Positions 20,411 to 33,214 are shown, counted from the stretch's first letter. The stretch: DNA of 64,000 nt from Unio delphinus (GCA_029339505.1 JAQISU010000081.1:13365001-13429000); one strand, 5' to 3'. Numbers and translations are program-made. Notes: generated from the sequence alone by a model not told the origin.

Positions 20411-20632
20411 CAATAGTTTTGAGTGTTTTGCTTCAACAACATTGAAAAATAATTGTACAATTATGGAATGTGCATGCTGTGGCGCAGAGATTCAGTAAAA
20501 AATAAAGGGTTTAAACAATAGCCACTCATTCTAAATTTTAAGGTGGACCTTTTGCAGCAGAATCACTGGATAAAACATGCCTTGACATTCACATCTGAAA
20601 AACATGCATTCATTTATACTAAATGCAGCTAG

Positions 20633-20842
20633 ACATTAAAGTCACCGGAAGTAAACAAGTATCATCTTGATAAAGTAGAAGAGAACTTTAGAAAAATACA
20701 AAAATCTGGGTCATATATAGGAAATAAGATTCAAACCATGCCCTCAGACTGCAGAAATGCCGTGGAAGCAAAGCCTATTTTAACACCAAGAAAAGTTTGC
20801 CAACCAAAGTTGATGTCAAGAAAATCTTTGGCCCAAGAAAAG
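20633..20842 (+). CDS. Possible host exon
   Basis: A 70-codon open stretch begins after an AG (possible acceptor) and ends exactly at AAG|GTAAGT, a consensus splice donor. The product is basic and shows no known domain (TPRKVCQPKLMSRKSLAQEK at its end). A second possible exon lies at 23304-23380. The call rests on splice signals and an open frame only. Confidence 0.25.
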
Positions 20843-21982
20843 GTAAGTAATAAATAACTACAACAAATACATCTGTCAGCATCATGAATAACCATCTGTA
20901 ATTCAAATGCAACATAAAATTTAAATATGTAATGATATTAAATTAAAAATAATATCTTGAAGTTCATAATTCCATTTCTTTAAAGATGATGATGAAACAG
21001 TAAGCAGGCCATCCATCCATCTATATCTTTGATTAGTTGTGATTGTCATGAGCACATTTTAGTCGAGACTATTTTTTCTTAAACTAGGTATCACTCACTG
21101 TGGATAATCATATCACTGGGAGGACAATACAACTTTTGGCCAGCTCAAGATACAGAAATGTTCTACAAACAACTCTTTAAAGATCTGCCAAGAATGCTTT
21201 ATGTATGTCGGTCATGACAAAGTGAGGCAGGAGATCTGTTTGTAAAAATGGTTTCCAAAAGTGGTTTCAGAGGTGGACTGTCATCAGTTTTGGAATATGA
21301 ATGGGACAAATGATTTATGATGCCTATAAATGTTGCCAAAGTTTACTTGATTTCTCAAAGCTAGCATTACCACAACTGTGCCACAAAAAAATGGATCAGA
21401 AGAAAGGTTATCTCAATCCTATGTACAATCAGCTTTATGAGAACCAGTCACAGTATTATCATGTAACAGTTGGTTTCAATTATAATGTGGTTAGGTGGTT
21501 GTAAGAGAAAGCCGTCATTCAGTATAATTAGCAATTGTTGCCTAAATTTTATGGTATAAGAGTTATTTTTTTAAAAAAAAGATTACCCATAGGTTTGGAC
21601 TAAAGATTTTTGTCCAGTCTTTAAATTATTAAAATAAAATGCAGATACATACTGTGCAGATTAATTGCTATATTTGCAAACTTTATTTCCATCAAATATG
21701 TTTGTAATTTTTTGGCAAATATTATGAATATACTGGCAATTTAAACAAATATTGAGTACTTTGGTAAGTAACAGCAAATTAAAAAATATGAAGTTGAGCC
21801 ACTTTAAACATTGAGCATAATTATTGATTTCTCTACTGATCTTTTTCATTCTACCTATTGACTTACCTTTCATTGTGTTGAGCGGGGTATAATAAAAATC
21901 TGTGTTCATTATGCAGAATGCCAAAGCATTTAAATGTCATTATTTATAAAACATAAATAATAACTAAATTCAGATAATTCAT
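20843..21982. other. No gene recognised
   Basis: AT-rich sequence. A 67-codon frame at 21301-21504 has no recognisable domain and is not supported. Confidence 0.45.
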
Positions 21983-22223
21983 AGGAGCCCAGAGTGGTCT
22001 AAAGTGCTCTCTGGTATGGACCATTGCCATCTCACCTCTGTCTGCGTGGGTTTGAGTCTCAGATTTGGCCAATGTGGGTATGTGAGAAAGCATGCCAGTA
22101 GCTTTTTGTTGGTCGGTGGTTCTTTCCAAGGGTTTTCCCTGGTTGTTCCTCCACCATTAATACTGGCTGCCATGTATAGCCTATCGTGTTCTGAAAAATG
22201 GCGTTAAACCCTACAACAACAAC
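21983..22223 (+). repeat. tRNA-derived SINE of mollusc type
   Basis: A pol III B-box-like GGGTTTGAGTCTC lies near 22048-22060, with an A-box-like region about 50 bases before it. The 3' part ends AAAAATGGCGTTAAACCCTACAA with a short CAA tail, an ending I associate with SINEs common in mollusc genomes. It does not resemble the SINE family found five times elsewhere in the window. Confidence 0.6.
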
Positions 22224-22729
22224 AGACAATTTATTCGTTTCGTAGTAAATATATATTTGTAATATTTTAACAACAATCACATACACAAGATTGTATTGAT
22301 GATCACTGTATTTATTCGAATCATAAGAAACTGGGGGTGAAGCATCAGGTGCAAGCATTTGTACATGTAGATTTTAACTTTCACTTAAAAAAATAAACCT
22401 TTGTATGTAGAAGATTAACATTTATTTGTGATATTTTGGAATGCATGTCAGGCATGAACTTAGCATGGGATAATTAGTTTACTAAGTTGACTTCTTTTGT
22501 TTAAAGAGTTCTCATCAATAGATAAGATTTCTGCTCAATTGCCTTATATTCTTTTGCAGATCATCTATTTGTACTTTTGTTATAAACAAGTGTTTGGTAG
22601 TTTCAACAGACTTGGTTTTGCCAAAGTATTGATGCGACGAGATGAAGAATAGATGGTCTGTGGCAAAATTTTGACAGGTTAAGCAGTAGAGAGATAAATT
22701 GTCAGGAAAGGATCAAAGTATTAACCATG

Positions 22730-22917
22730 GTGAACATGATACAATTTTAGATAGGGAATGTCCATGATATATTCTTGTGAACATGATAAAATTTTAGATA
22801 GGGAATGTCCATGATATATTCTTGTGAACATGATACAATTTTAGATAGGGAATGTCCATGATATATTCTTGTGAACATGATACAATTTTAGATAGGGAAT
22901 GTCCATGATATATTCTT
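22730..22917. repeat. Minisatellite, 47 bp x 4
   Basis: Four 47-base units starting GTGAACATGATACAATTTTA stand end to end. They differ at only about one base (an A for C in the second unit), so the array is young or recently homogenised. Confidence 0.95.
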
Positions 22918-24004
22918 GCATATTAGATTGTGTATTCATACCAATTTACTGAATGAGAATCATGCTAATTGTTTCCTTTTTACTTTTGATAATTCAAAAG
23001 AGATATTAGGAAAGGAATTAGAATTGTTTTGTGTCATTCATAACAAGTACATGTATGTATCATTTCTTGCACCTGTATTTGTCTCTGTTTAAATATTTGT
23101 TTCATGATCTGTATTGTTGAGCTCACTTTACTTTATATACTGTTATACAACACATCATCCAAGTCCTGACTATATTCTGTCTCCACTTTAGCATAAAAGT
23201 GAGACAAGTAAATCACTTTGGAAAAGTATGGCATATCAATTTTCTTAGAGGTAGACATAGACAATATGGCATTATAATTATACACATGCTTTCCTTCTTT
23301 TAGAAAATAGAGATGAAAGTTTGGATAATTTGCCTGAGTTAGAGTCTGTTTGGGAATATGAAGTGGAAGAAGGAATCTAGTTCAGTCCAAGAAAGTAGCT
23401 AGTTGACTAGTGTGGAAGGTATATTATGACTAAATGAATAATCTAGTCATGTGAGTCATATACATGTATATATGAAACTTACTATTTCTGTATTTCTAAT
23501 AATAATAATAATATTTCTCATCTTGCCATCATCATCAAATTAATTATAATTTTTCGGAAAATAAACCAAACAGTTTAAAAATAAAATAGCTGCAAATTTC
23601 TGTAACTCAGATAAGGTGGCACTCTACAGTTTCAATTTTGCATAGGGTTAGAATTTTAAAGAAAAATAATTTCCCAGGGTTTCATCATTGGTTATACTGT
23701 TCATTTAAAAAAAACTTTATAGATCTTAGGTATGTGTTCAAAGAACCTTTAATTCCTTTTATTTTGGTGTATGATTGGTAGGTGTAATATGGGTTATTGA
23801 ATACACAGCTTGGCCTTACTCCAGATGTGCAGCTTTCAAAAAAGTACAAGCTCCACTTGGTCATTTTCACTTCCTGAACTTTGGAAATAAATTGTTAAAG
23901 AACAGAACCAATCACATTTCTACATATGATATATTTGATTATTTATTCGTTGCACTTTCAGAAGCTTGTATTGTCTACTCTGGCAAAATTAATTTTCCCT
24001 ATTT
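22918..24004. other. No gene recognised; possible terminal exon at 23304-23380
   Basis: Mostly AT-rich. A pyrimidine tract and AG at 23290-23303 are followed by an acidic open stretch (LDNLPELESVWEYEVEEGI) to a TAG at 23378; it could be a last exon, but its phase does not follow directly from 20633-20842. An (AAT)n run lies at 23500-23516. Confidence 0.3.
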
Positions 24005-24480
24005 AATAATAATAATAATAATGATTTTATTTAAAGAGGGTAACACAATTAGCTAAGAACTAATCTACCTTGAGGCCCTCATACAAGGAATTTATTTAAT
24101 TCAACAGCATCTCAGAAGCCACTGGATATATTGGGTTTGGAAGATGGAAATAGAGTGGGCATTTCTAATCTCAACTGGAATACTATTCCAGAGCAAAGTT
24201 CCAGAGTATTGGAAACTTTTCTTAAATAATTCTTTATTTGGTTTGGGAATTTTATACTGTTTTGTAGATATTGATCGCAGGTTGGGTGTATTACCAGGTA
24301 GCCTATACTGGAATAGGGATTGTAAATATTCAGGAGCACTGTTATTGGATATCCTGTACATTAATTTGACTTTTCTTAAACATATTCGGTCTTTAATAGG
24401 TAATATTTTTAACTTACCAGCTAAATTTTCCTTGCTTTCTTTCTGGTTTGATATTAGCCTTAAGGATAGTGTACTTTAGA
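24005..24480 (-). mobile_element. 3' end of a LINE (reverse transcriptase C-terminus)
   Basis: Minus-strand frame 24101-24361 reads MYRISNNSAPEYLQSLF and KSFQYSGTLLWNSIPVEIR, the standard C-terminal part of CR1/L2-like LINE reverse transcriptases. Upstream residues (LPIKDRI) are in another frame to about 24480. The 3' tail at 24005-24030 is (ATT)n on the minus strand. Strongly 5' truncated. Confidence 0.75.
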
Positions 24481-26150
24481 CTAATTCAGGCTGATTTGTT
24501 TAGTACAAGGGAGCAGTCATTTTAGTTAGCAGTGTGCTTAGATCATGTACAATATCCAAAAGTACAGTATCCAAAGAAATGTCAGCCACATTTCATCAAA
24601 GTTGCATAGAGGTATGCCAACATTCGCTCCACTGTGCGTATTTTAAATGTAAACAACTTCACCTTACACACATTACTCTCGCTCAAATGTACATAATAAC
24701 TGGTAAGCTCCCCTTAAACATACATATCAACCATTACACTTTTGGTGCAATCATTGCATTTTTTTCACCAAAGTACATCATTTGCGAGACTGTATATGGA
24801 TTGCGGTTTGTTAAGTAAAAATACAAATATATGAAGTAATAAGACAATTTTTTGTCATTTTTAAAATAAAAAATTCTTTAATTCCACTCATATAAATTTG
24901 AAAATATTCTTATAAAGGTGACTGCCGCATAAGAATAGTGTACAAGTATTTTCCTTGTTTCCAGTGTCAGCTGTATATGACCCATTTCTAAGAAAACAGA
25001 CAGGTTTCTTTGTATGCGAACTCTGCTTCACAAATTCATTTTGTTGATAAGCTAATTAGTTAGTGAACCAATCTGTACTTTTAAAGAAAATGGTGCCAGA
25101 TGTTAAGTGAAATGATTTGAAGTGTGATTTATGGATCTCATCTGATGGAAAACACTAGAACAGATGGATCTTTTCAAACATCACAACGTGTCAGATCTGA
25201 AGGAAAAAATCAACACTGCTTTACAAACTTTACAAGAAGAATGAGATTAATGTATAACAGCACACTGAGCACATGACTATGATCATCTCAATATTCCAGT
25301 CCATGATCATTCAGTGAAAGTTACATAATAATTTTTCAGGATATTTTGTGCTTGTTCTATCATTCTAGTTCATATAGACTTATAGACATTCTAGTCCATA
25401 TAGACAAGAATTTTAACCAGCTGCAGAACCATGTTAGTTGTTACAATGCATCCTAATCATACTAACTTTAATTGTCATTCTGGCTTGTAATATATTGATT
25501 ACACTTTGTACACCCAAGTTACACTTTTTTGCAACTTAGAATAGTAATAATCTGCCTCTTTAGGGGGTTGGCATGTATGTTTAAATACTACAACATAGAG
25601 AAAGTATCCACTTTTGTATATATAATTGTTATATAAATTTTTTAAAGTTGCATTAAAAATAAAAATCACAAACACACACACAGTTTCTGTGCAGTATTCT
25701 GCAATGTTCAGGTAGAAAATTAAAAATGCTTTTCTTTTAGGATATTGTTTACCTACTGTTACAATTGATAAACAATAACAAATAAAAACTCGCTCTATAT
25801 AGAGGAAATACATGTTTCGTATCTTTAAAATTATTGTTAACTTCTGTATTATGGGCACACCGGTACAAATGACATGTTGTAACGAAATGATTAAGCTTTA
25901 TAAACATATTTAACTATCTGTTAACTGTAAATATATGTCATCGAAGGCTACCAATTAAGAAGGGTATTATACTTTTAAAACAAAATATTGATGTGCATTT
26001 TTTAATTCTGACTATTATTTACTTTTGAATTTATCTCTTCAATCACATCCTAGTGACTACATTATATTCAGAATAAAGTTTACTATTGCATGAGTCAGTG
26101 GACATTTATAACGGATGAAAACTGCCTCAATTAATGCCCACATTTGTCTT
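24481..26150. other. No gene recognised
   Basis: AT-rich DNA; frames at 24534-24818 and 25499-25858 have no recognisable domain. A CA run lies at 25670-25681. Confidence 0.5.
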
Positions 26151-26165
26151 CCTCAGGTCGCTTAG

Positions 26166-26660
26166 GATGAATCACAGAGAGAAGGAAACAATATACAACC
26201 TCAAGCAAGTTTATGACCATAAAGGTGTTACAAAAAATATAATTGATTGTTGTTACAAAGTGGAGGCAATATTAGAGTTTGTAATGGAATGTTATATCAT
26301 ACTGTATAAATGGAACTATCATATATGACATAAATAGATGACACACCTAAAGACTATCCTGACTCAGCAGAAGAAAGAAGAAAGTATAGAGATAACCTAT
26401 CAAAACGAATTGTGGACATTGTGGACGAAGTATATGTGAAGATCAACACAAAGGAAGCCATTCATGTTGCAGCAGAACCAGTAATTGATGGTAGGGATTA
26501 TTGTATATCACGGTTAGATGCTGGTGGAGCTATGGTCTATTGTAACAACCAATATTATCAGGGGTTCCTGGTTCCATCTGGAGTAATAAGGTTTGGAGAA
26601 AGATAATGTACCAGAAGGTGAATGGTTCTGTTCAGAGGAATGCAGGATGGAGCTCAAGCT
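26166..26660 (+). pseudogene. PHD-finger protein relic
   Basis: A first frame (26134-26325, with NHREKETIYNLKQVYDHKG) is followed by a second from 26334 to 26606 with DYPDSAEERRKYRDNLSKR, and then a PHD finger split by a shift near 26560. The PHD features are DYCISRLDAGGAMVYC, then WFHLEC in another frame near 26572-26589, then EGEWFCSEEC near 26616-26645. One zinc-ligand Cys appears replaced by Ser. PHD fingers read histone tails. The combination recalls PHD proteins carried by mobile elements in invertebrates, which is an inference. Confidence 0.6.
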
Positions 26661-26739
26661 AAATTTGAGCTGGGGAACGAAGATGACAGCTGAAAGACAT
26701 AGCCACAACTGTAGACCTATAAGGGACAAACCCAAATTA

Positions 26740-26943
26740 CTACTGTGGAATATCAGGAATATCTATTCCCATACCTACGGCTACAGTAGCAATCATAATT
26801 CTGATGGTACTGTCACTTCCATGGAAAGTATTCATTATACATTTCTTGAATGATGAATCTGTGTCTGTATAAACCATTTTAACAAAATGATTCCCTTTTG
26901 CTTTCACCCCATTGTAAGCTTTATCATTAAGTGTGGAATGCAA
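26740..26943 (-). pseudogene. RecQ-like SF2 helicase fragment
   Basis: The minus-strand frame contains STIRIMIATVAVGMGIDIPDI near 26748-26812, which matches helicase motif V of RecQ-family enzymes. About 45 residues precede it and nothing of the family follows after the stop. It converges on the PHD relic and may come from the same or a neighbouring mobile element. Confidence 0.6.
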
Positions 26944-27696
26944 CCATATGTATAATCATTCACACATGCTTATAAATTTTAGATGTATCATTACTTTTTT
27001 CATCTTATGGCCATTCCTAAAAATCTCAGCTTTTACCCATTCCAGTTCCTCTTCATATTGTTCAGTACTTTTAGTGGCACAAAGTTAAATATTTGGCCTG
27101 CAAAAGTTACAAATATATGCATTTTTAATTTGAATTTCCCAATTAAGGTCCTGAAACATAACTTTCACATCATGCACTAAAATAACAAGCTCTCTGATTT
27201 TATCATACTGCTACCTAAAAATGTCAAGGTGTAATATTTTGATCTTTAGATTCCTTGCCAGGCCCTTTGGGTGTCTTACCCATTAGTAATAATTCAGTCA
27301 CACCCATTTTACGTTATTTAAATGTATATCAGGTTTAATGCATCTGTTCTAAAAATATTTTGTAAGAGCATGATTTGACTCATGAAATTTTACAAATAAA
27401 AACAAACAGATTAAAGATATTATGTACAAATTTTTTATATCCCTTTTGTACCGTGTTAAAATATCTTTGAAATGTACAACAAATTAGTGATAATTGTTTT
27501 TTCCCACTAAAACACATGGGACCCAGGGAGGCATGTTTAAAGTGGGGTACTCACCCATATATGCAATTAAGAACTTTTTTAATCAATTTAATTTGAATTC
27601 TATTAAAACAAAGTATCCTGGCATATAGCTGCCTTCACTGGGTACCATGTATGTCTAAATGGAACAGCCCTTAGTATATATTTAAATAATTAGATT
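26944..27696. other. No gene recognised
   Basis: AT-rich; one short frame at 26983-27180 without a domain. Confidence 0.5.
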
Positions 27697-28220
27697 TTGT
27701 AGCAGTGTTTATATATTACATACCCAGTTGCATCAATGTTAATATATTACATACCCAATTGTAGCGGTTATCATATATTACATATCCATTTGTAGCAGTG
27801 TTTATAAATGACATACCCAATTGTAGCAGTTATCATAAATTACATACCCATTTGTAGCAGTGTTTATAAATTACATACCCAAATGTATCAGTTATCATAA
27901 ATTACATAACCATTTGTAGCAATGTTAATATATTACATACCCAATTGTAGCAGTGTTCATATATTACATACCCAATTGTAGCAGTTAGCATATATTACAT
28001 ATCCATTTGTAGCAGTGTTTACAAATTACATACCCATTTATAGCAGTTTTTATAAACTACATACCCAAATGTAGTAGTTATCATAAATTACATACCCATT
28101 TGTTGCAATGTTAATATATTACATACCCAATTGTAGCAGTGTTCATATATTACACACGCAGTTGTAGCATTGTTTATAAATTACATACCCAGTTGTAGCA
28201 GGTTTCATATATTACATATA
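27697..28220. repeat. Minisatellite, about 31-32 bp x 16-17
   Basis: The unit is close to TTGTAGCAGTGTTTATAAAT plus TACATACCCAA. Two alternating unit forms occur (GTGTTTATAAATT and GTTATCATAAATT), so the higher-order repeat is about 63 bases in parts. It is not a CRISPR: units abut without spacers. Confidence 0.9.
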
Positions 28221-29734
28221 ACTATTTGGTAATCTGTAACAAAATTTATTCTGTCAGTTTTAAGGTTCTTTTAATATCATTCTTTATTTCAGTTGTGTCA
28301 GTTACTGTCAGCATTAGCACTGGACTGTCAATATTACTTTGCACTTCCCCGAAGTCCAGACCCTTGAAACAAATCATAACTTGAATTTTCTAAAAGAAGT
28401 TTAATTTAAGTTTATTTTATTAGATATTATTGATGGATCCAGTTTTATAATTGAAAATAAACTTTTAAATATTTAAAAAGGTCATCAAATAATTTTTAAT
28501 TGGTACTTATATGTCTCTCATTCCTCTTTGATTTTATATTTATTGCAAAGTTAAGATTCTATCTTGCTAGAGTAAAATGTTAGATACCTTTGTTTTAAAC
28601 TGTGAATTATTAAAAACTTCATACCATTCTGATATGCAGTGGGTTTTATGATATATGGAATCACACATGACTTTTCTCTATGCATTGTCCAATACACCTT
28701 TCCAGTGCTTTGTAATAATAGCTTCTGTGGAGGCTATTAACACTGTTGAACATGTAATTTGTATGGCTGCAAATAACAAATTATGGCATGAGTAAGTTTG
28801 TAGCATGAAAGAAAGTACTTTAAATTGAAATATAATTAAAGAATGATAGTCATGTGTCATGGTGATCATTATGTTTCATGTACTTGTGTGAACTGACTGA
28901 AGATTTAAAACGGATATTAAAATCTTTAATGTATAAATCATATCACACACATACATGCACACGACTGGTCAGTTATCAGCGATTTCAAAGGTGATATGAC
29001 CAAACTTGTGTATTGTTTTGGATAGGGCATCTGCAATAAAAGTGGATTGCTTAACTTTGTTTTTTAAAAACATATAATTTGCTTACTCAAAAATAACTTT
29101 AATGCAGTTAACATATGAAAGCAATTGACTTTTTCAAGTTAAACTTGTATGTATTGATGCATATCTCTTTGTTCATCTTTAATATGGACATTCAAAACGG
29201 TTTCATTATTACGTATCTAAATTACTGTTATATTACACAATTTTATTTTCAATCAACAAGTAGATCTCTTATGTTTTCTGCCATTTATGTTTGTGAAGAT
29301 CTCCACTACCAGAAATGTCAGAAAAAAGGAGATTTGCTTCTTGGTCAAATAGGCTATTACATAATGGTAATCTTTTTTTTAAGTGTATATGAAATCAACA
29401 GGACTGAGCACTATTTATACAAGAGATATTCGATGTAAATCACACCGCGTGTAAGTTTATGGTCCTTGTCCAGCATCAGTGGTGGGAGGATGTAGCATAC
29501 ACTTTTTCCATATCCTGTGAAAAGGCAGGTAGATGTGTTCATAACTGATTTTAATATCTTGTATTGTTTTCCTTAATATTAAAATAATTTCCCTATGCTT
29601 TTTGAAGCATTTCATTAGCAAGAGCTTCCATGTTTTCTTCTTACCTTCCTGTTGTTGCAGTGTATATTTATGCACCAGACCTGCCTTTCCAATACTGTAG
29701 AAAGAAATACAAAATACCTCACATGAAAGTCACT
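28221..29734. other. No gene recognised
   Basis: AT-rich sequence with only short frames (28678-28869, 29115-29438, 29457-29675) that carry no known motif. Confidence 0.5.
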
Positions 29735-30020
29735 CATTGTTTATAATAAAATGAAAGATATAATTTTCAATATACATGTATTTATTGAGATGAAACCTGT
29801 CACTGTAACAGCATCTTGGAAAGGGCCATATTCATCACACTAAAACCAAACATCAGCATGATTTTGTTATCATATATCTGTTTGACCTGTGACATGTATA
29901 TCTGCCATGAGATTTAATATAGGCATGGCTCAATGTAAGTTTACATTTGCAGTGGGCTTTGACCCTAGACCTCAACATAAATGTCCAGAAATCAAAAATG
30001 GGGTGGGAAGGGTCAGATGA
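29735..30020 (-). repeat. Dispersed repeat, copy 2 of an inverted pair
   Basis: Reverse complement of blocks in 19850-20410, in the same order but shorter by a middle deletion. Matching blocks include TCATCTCAATAAATA, ACAGGTCAAA and CCACCCCATTTTTGAT. Confidence 0.45.
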
Positions 30021-30074
30021 AACTTGGATTAGGACAAATATTTTGGAAAATGTTTTTCCTGCACTTTTATAATA

Positions 30075-30163
30075 TACAGTAGAACCTGTCTTGAAAGACC
30101 ACCACTTTTTCCAGAAAATTATGGTTTCTCAAGACAGGTGGTCTCACAGCAGGTTTTACTATA
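30075..30163. mobile_element. Short MITE with imperfect terminal repeats
   Basis: An 89-base stretch starts TACAGTAGAACCTGTCTTGA and ends with the imperfect reverse complement (GGTGGTCTCACAGCAGGTTTTACTATA, of which only the last part matches well). The ends and a possible TA target site resemble small Tc1/mariner-like MITEs. Evidence is short. Confidence 0.4.
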
Positions 30164-31033
30164 CCTCTTTGTGGTTTGAATGTGAAAGCATGAAGTTAAA
30201 AAATATGTACAAGGCAACAAAGATTAGGTATTTATAACAATGTAAAGCTGTTAGTGAATATTACAAGATTATATATCATTCTGTATGAAATTATACAGAA
30301 GACCTAGACACTTGACTGGTATGTCATTATTTCTTTTTTATGTCACTTTGTACACTTGTGCTTTCTCTGTGTATAACCTGAATTCATTCATTTGAATATA
30401 ATATAAAACTTAAAATTTCAGTAGTTCTGCATTTAGTGTTTCTCAACAAAATGGCAGAATCACATGTAAAACATAACAATTATTATCAATAGAATCGGAA
30501 TGAATTTAATGACACCTTTTGTTTTGAGGACCACTCAATAAAATGGTTCAAGAAGAGCAATGCATCTTATTTTTCAAAACAAAGATTTTGAGATGTTTTC
30601 TGAGCAACTTCTGAATTTTCATCTCAGATTTCTCAGCATTTGACTTTCTTAAATAGTTATGTTTACATGCTCTGTCAATTTGTGTTATGATATCATGTGA
30701 CATAAATGATGATGTTGTGAATATCTGAGGAGAGTGAATAACTCTACTCAAGACTAGCAAGAGAGCTGTTTGCTACTCCTGCATTTTACAAGACATAAGC
30801 TCCGATTTAATGGTTCCATTTTGGTACTAGTGATTGCTTGTAATGGTTAATAGCTTCAAATAGCAGTTTATTTCAATTAAAATATCAAATATGGCAGTTG
30901 AAATACTGAAGTTTTATTCATTTAACTATTCAGTTTTGTTAAAAGGTTTTTTGAGTGCAGATACGTTACATGTAATTAATTTTTGAGGCTGAATTCCTGA
31001 CATGATTACTCAGTTTCTGAATGAAGAACATTG
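30164..31033. other. No gene recognised
   Basis: AT-rich; a minus-strand frame at 30548-30760 has no known motif. Confidence 0.5.
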
Positions 31034-31330
31034 TTGATAAGTATAAATTAGCATTGCCTTTAAATCAACCAATGGTTGACTTGTAAAGAATAAATTAGCA
31101 TTACCTTTAAATCAACAAATGGTTGACTTGTAAAGAATAAATTAGCATTGCTTTTAAATCAACAGATAGTTGACTTGAAAAGTATAAATTAGCATTGCCA
31201 TTAAATCAACAAATGGTTGATTTGAAAGTATACATTATCATTGCTATTAAATCAACAAATGGTTGATTTGAAAGTATAAATTAGCATTGCCTTTAAATCA
31301 GCAAAAGATTGACTTGAAAAGAATAATTGC
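31034..31330. repeat. Minisatellite, about 46-52 bp x 6
   Basis: Six units built on AATTAGCATTGCCTTTAAAT followed by CAACAAATGGTTGACTTG. TCAACAAATGGTTGA is itself a near-palindrome, so each unit could form a small hairpin. Confidence 0.9.
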
Positions 31331-31926
31331 AATAAATAGCTAATATCTCATAACTCACTTCCATTGCATCCAGGAGTTTTAAATGCTGAAAGCTTGTAAT
31401 TTTTAATCAATCTTTTTGAAACTTTGTACATATTATGGTTATCATTTAAAGATGTGCACACTCACAGATAACCATGTTCCTTTAATTTTGTTTAGAGTTA
31501 TTGGCCTTTTTGACTTGCAACTGGACACAATGGTACTATATGAGTAAATGTTGTGAACACAGCTAGTCACAAAGTCTTAAATGGATCACCATGAAATTTT
31601 GTGCAAGTTACAGGGCATGTTTGCTGCACATATCAACAAACAATTTTATGTTAGCATATTATTTAGTTATTGTTCTTTTTGTCCTGCAGCTAAATACGAT
31701 GTAAGACATTGACAATGCTTACTCTTGCATATTTTTTTAATTACATGGATGTCTTTGAAACTTGGTACATATTACAGTCATCATTGAAAGATTATTCTTA
31801 TTACAAATAATTGTGTTCTCATTTTTTTCTCTCAGAGTTATTGCCTTTTATGACTTGTTGCTCTCTGCTCTATTTGATAGAATTTTGTAAATGCTGTTAT
31901 TTTCTGTGGATCGCTTTGAAACTTGG
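31331..31926. other. No gene recognised
   Basis: AT-rich DNA. The phrase 'GAAACTT[GT]GTACATATTA' recurs at about 31419, 31757 and in altered form at 31916, hinting at an old, degenerate repeat of about 340 and 160 bases. Confidence 0.4.
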
Positions 31927-31935
31927 TGTAGTACA

Positions 31936-32268
31936 GACTGCTCCGGTGGTATAGTGGTTGAAGCATCTCCTTATTGTGTGGAAGGTTGCAGGTTTGAACC
32001 CTTACCAAGTCATACCAAAGACTTATAAAAATTGTACTAACAGCTGCCTCAATAGGTGCTTAGGAATAAGAGGTTAGTGTTAGGACTGATTGGTATTTTG
32101 TCAGGATAATGTGACTGGGTGGGACATCATTGTACATGTCTGCAGCATGATGCCTCAGTGCTGGACATTACTATACACTGCCAAGCTGCAGACATAATGA
32201 TATAACTGAAAAATTGTTAACGCTACATTGAAAATCCAAATCACACACACACAGACATTCACACATAC
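31936..32268 (+). repeat. tRNA-SINE family A, copy 1
   Basis: The head has an A-box-like GTATAGTGGTTGA and a B-box-like GGTTTGAACCC near 31990-32002. A conserved body (GTCATACCAAAGACTTATAA; TAAGAGGTTAGTGTTAGGAC) and a tail domain (CAGTGCTGGACATTACTATA; TGCAGACATAATGATATAAC) follow, ending in CA repeats. Flanked by the 9-base duplication TGTAGTACA (31927-31935 and 32269-32277). Confidence 0.85.
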
Positions 32269-32277
32269 TGTAGTACA

Positions 32278-33214
32278 TTTTGTGGCCATCATTAGAAGAT
32301 ATTTACATAGAACAATCATTGTACTGACAGTATTTTTAGATAGGCATGAACTTTTTTTTGTGCTATAGATTAATTTCTATCATTGATATAGGGGTGACAA
32401 GTGAAAGAGAGAAGGTATATTTACATGAGCTAATTGCTTACCATTCTTTGTGTTTTTATTACTGTAGTATTGATTACATGCATTTTATTAGATGTAAATG
32501 TTACAAAGTGAAATGCTATTCCTTGGGACTTTTAATATAATCCGGGCTCTAGAGGCAGTGTTACGTGTAGAACCCTAATGCCCATCCATCCTTATGTCAG
32601 TTGATCTGTTTGTCCATCATACAGTCTTCAAAATGCAACTACCAGTAAACAAGAGATCAAATATTTGTTCTTGATTCCCAGCTGTCAGACGTTTTGTACT
32701 AATTTAGGTTGAATCAAGTCCAAGGACACACATTACCAATGTCTATGTGAGCTTAACATGGCCAGAAATATATATAATTTTGTACTTTATTTAGTAAGGG
32801 CATATTGCATGTTATGTCTCCTTTATCATTGTAATCTTCATCTACATCAACATATTTAATCATTATACTATCACTGAGACTAAGTTTGCTAGACTTTGTC
32901 AATCTTTTCATTTGACAGGTTGGAATAACAACTGGGTTCCAGATTTACATGTTTGGGTCCTGGTCCTTAGAATTTTCAGCCCCTGAAATGGTCCCCCAGT
33001 TTTTGAAGGATGCCATTGATACTTGGTAAATATTATGGTCATTACCTCATGATGCTCAGATTGACAAATAACTTTGCTACCACAGTTGCCTATTTTTACC
33101 TCCAGTCCTTATAGTAAGTGTTTTGCTATATGGTATATTGTTTGTAATGTCTAGTTTATAATACATGTAATAGTATTTTTTATATTTTATTTTTTTAAAA
33201 TTCATATATATTTG
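32278..33214. other. No gene recognised
   Basis: AT-rich host-like DNA without coding signals. Confidence 0.5.

Noticed and set aside
27697..28220. CRISPR-like array
   Set aside because: Repeat units abut without unique spacers, there are no cas genes, and the genome is eukaryotic.
31936..32010. Functional tRNA genes at the SINE heads
   Set aside because: Each tRNA-like head continues into the same SINE body and lacks a proper acceptor stem partner; target duplications mark them as retroposons.
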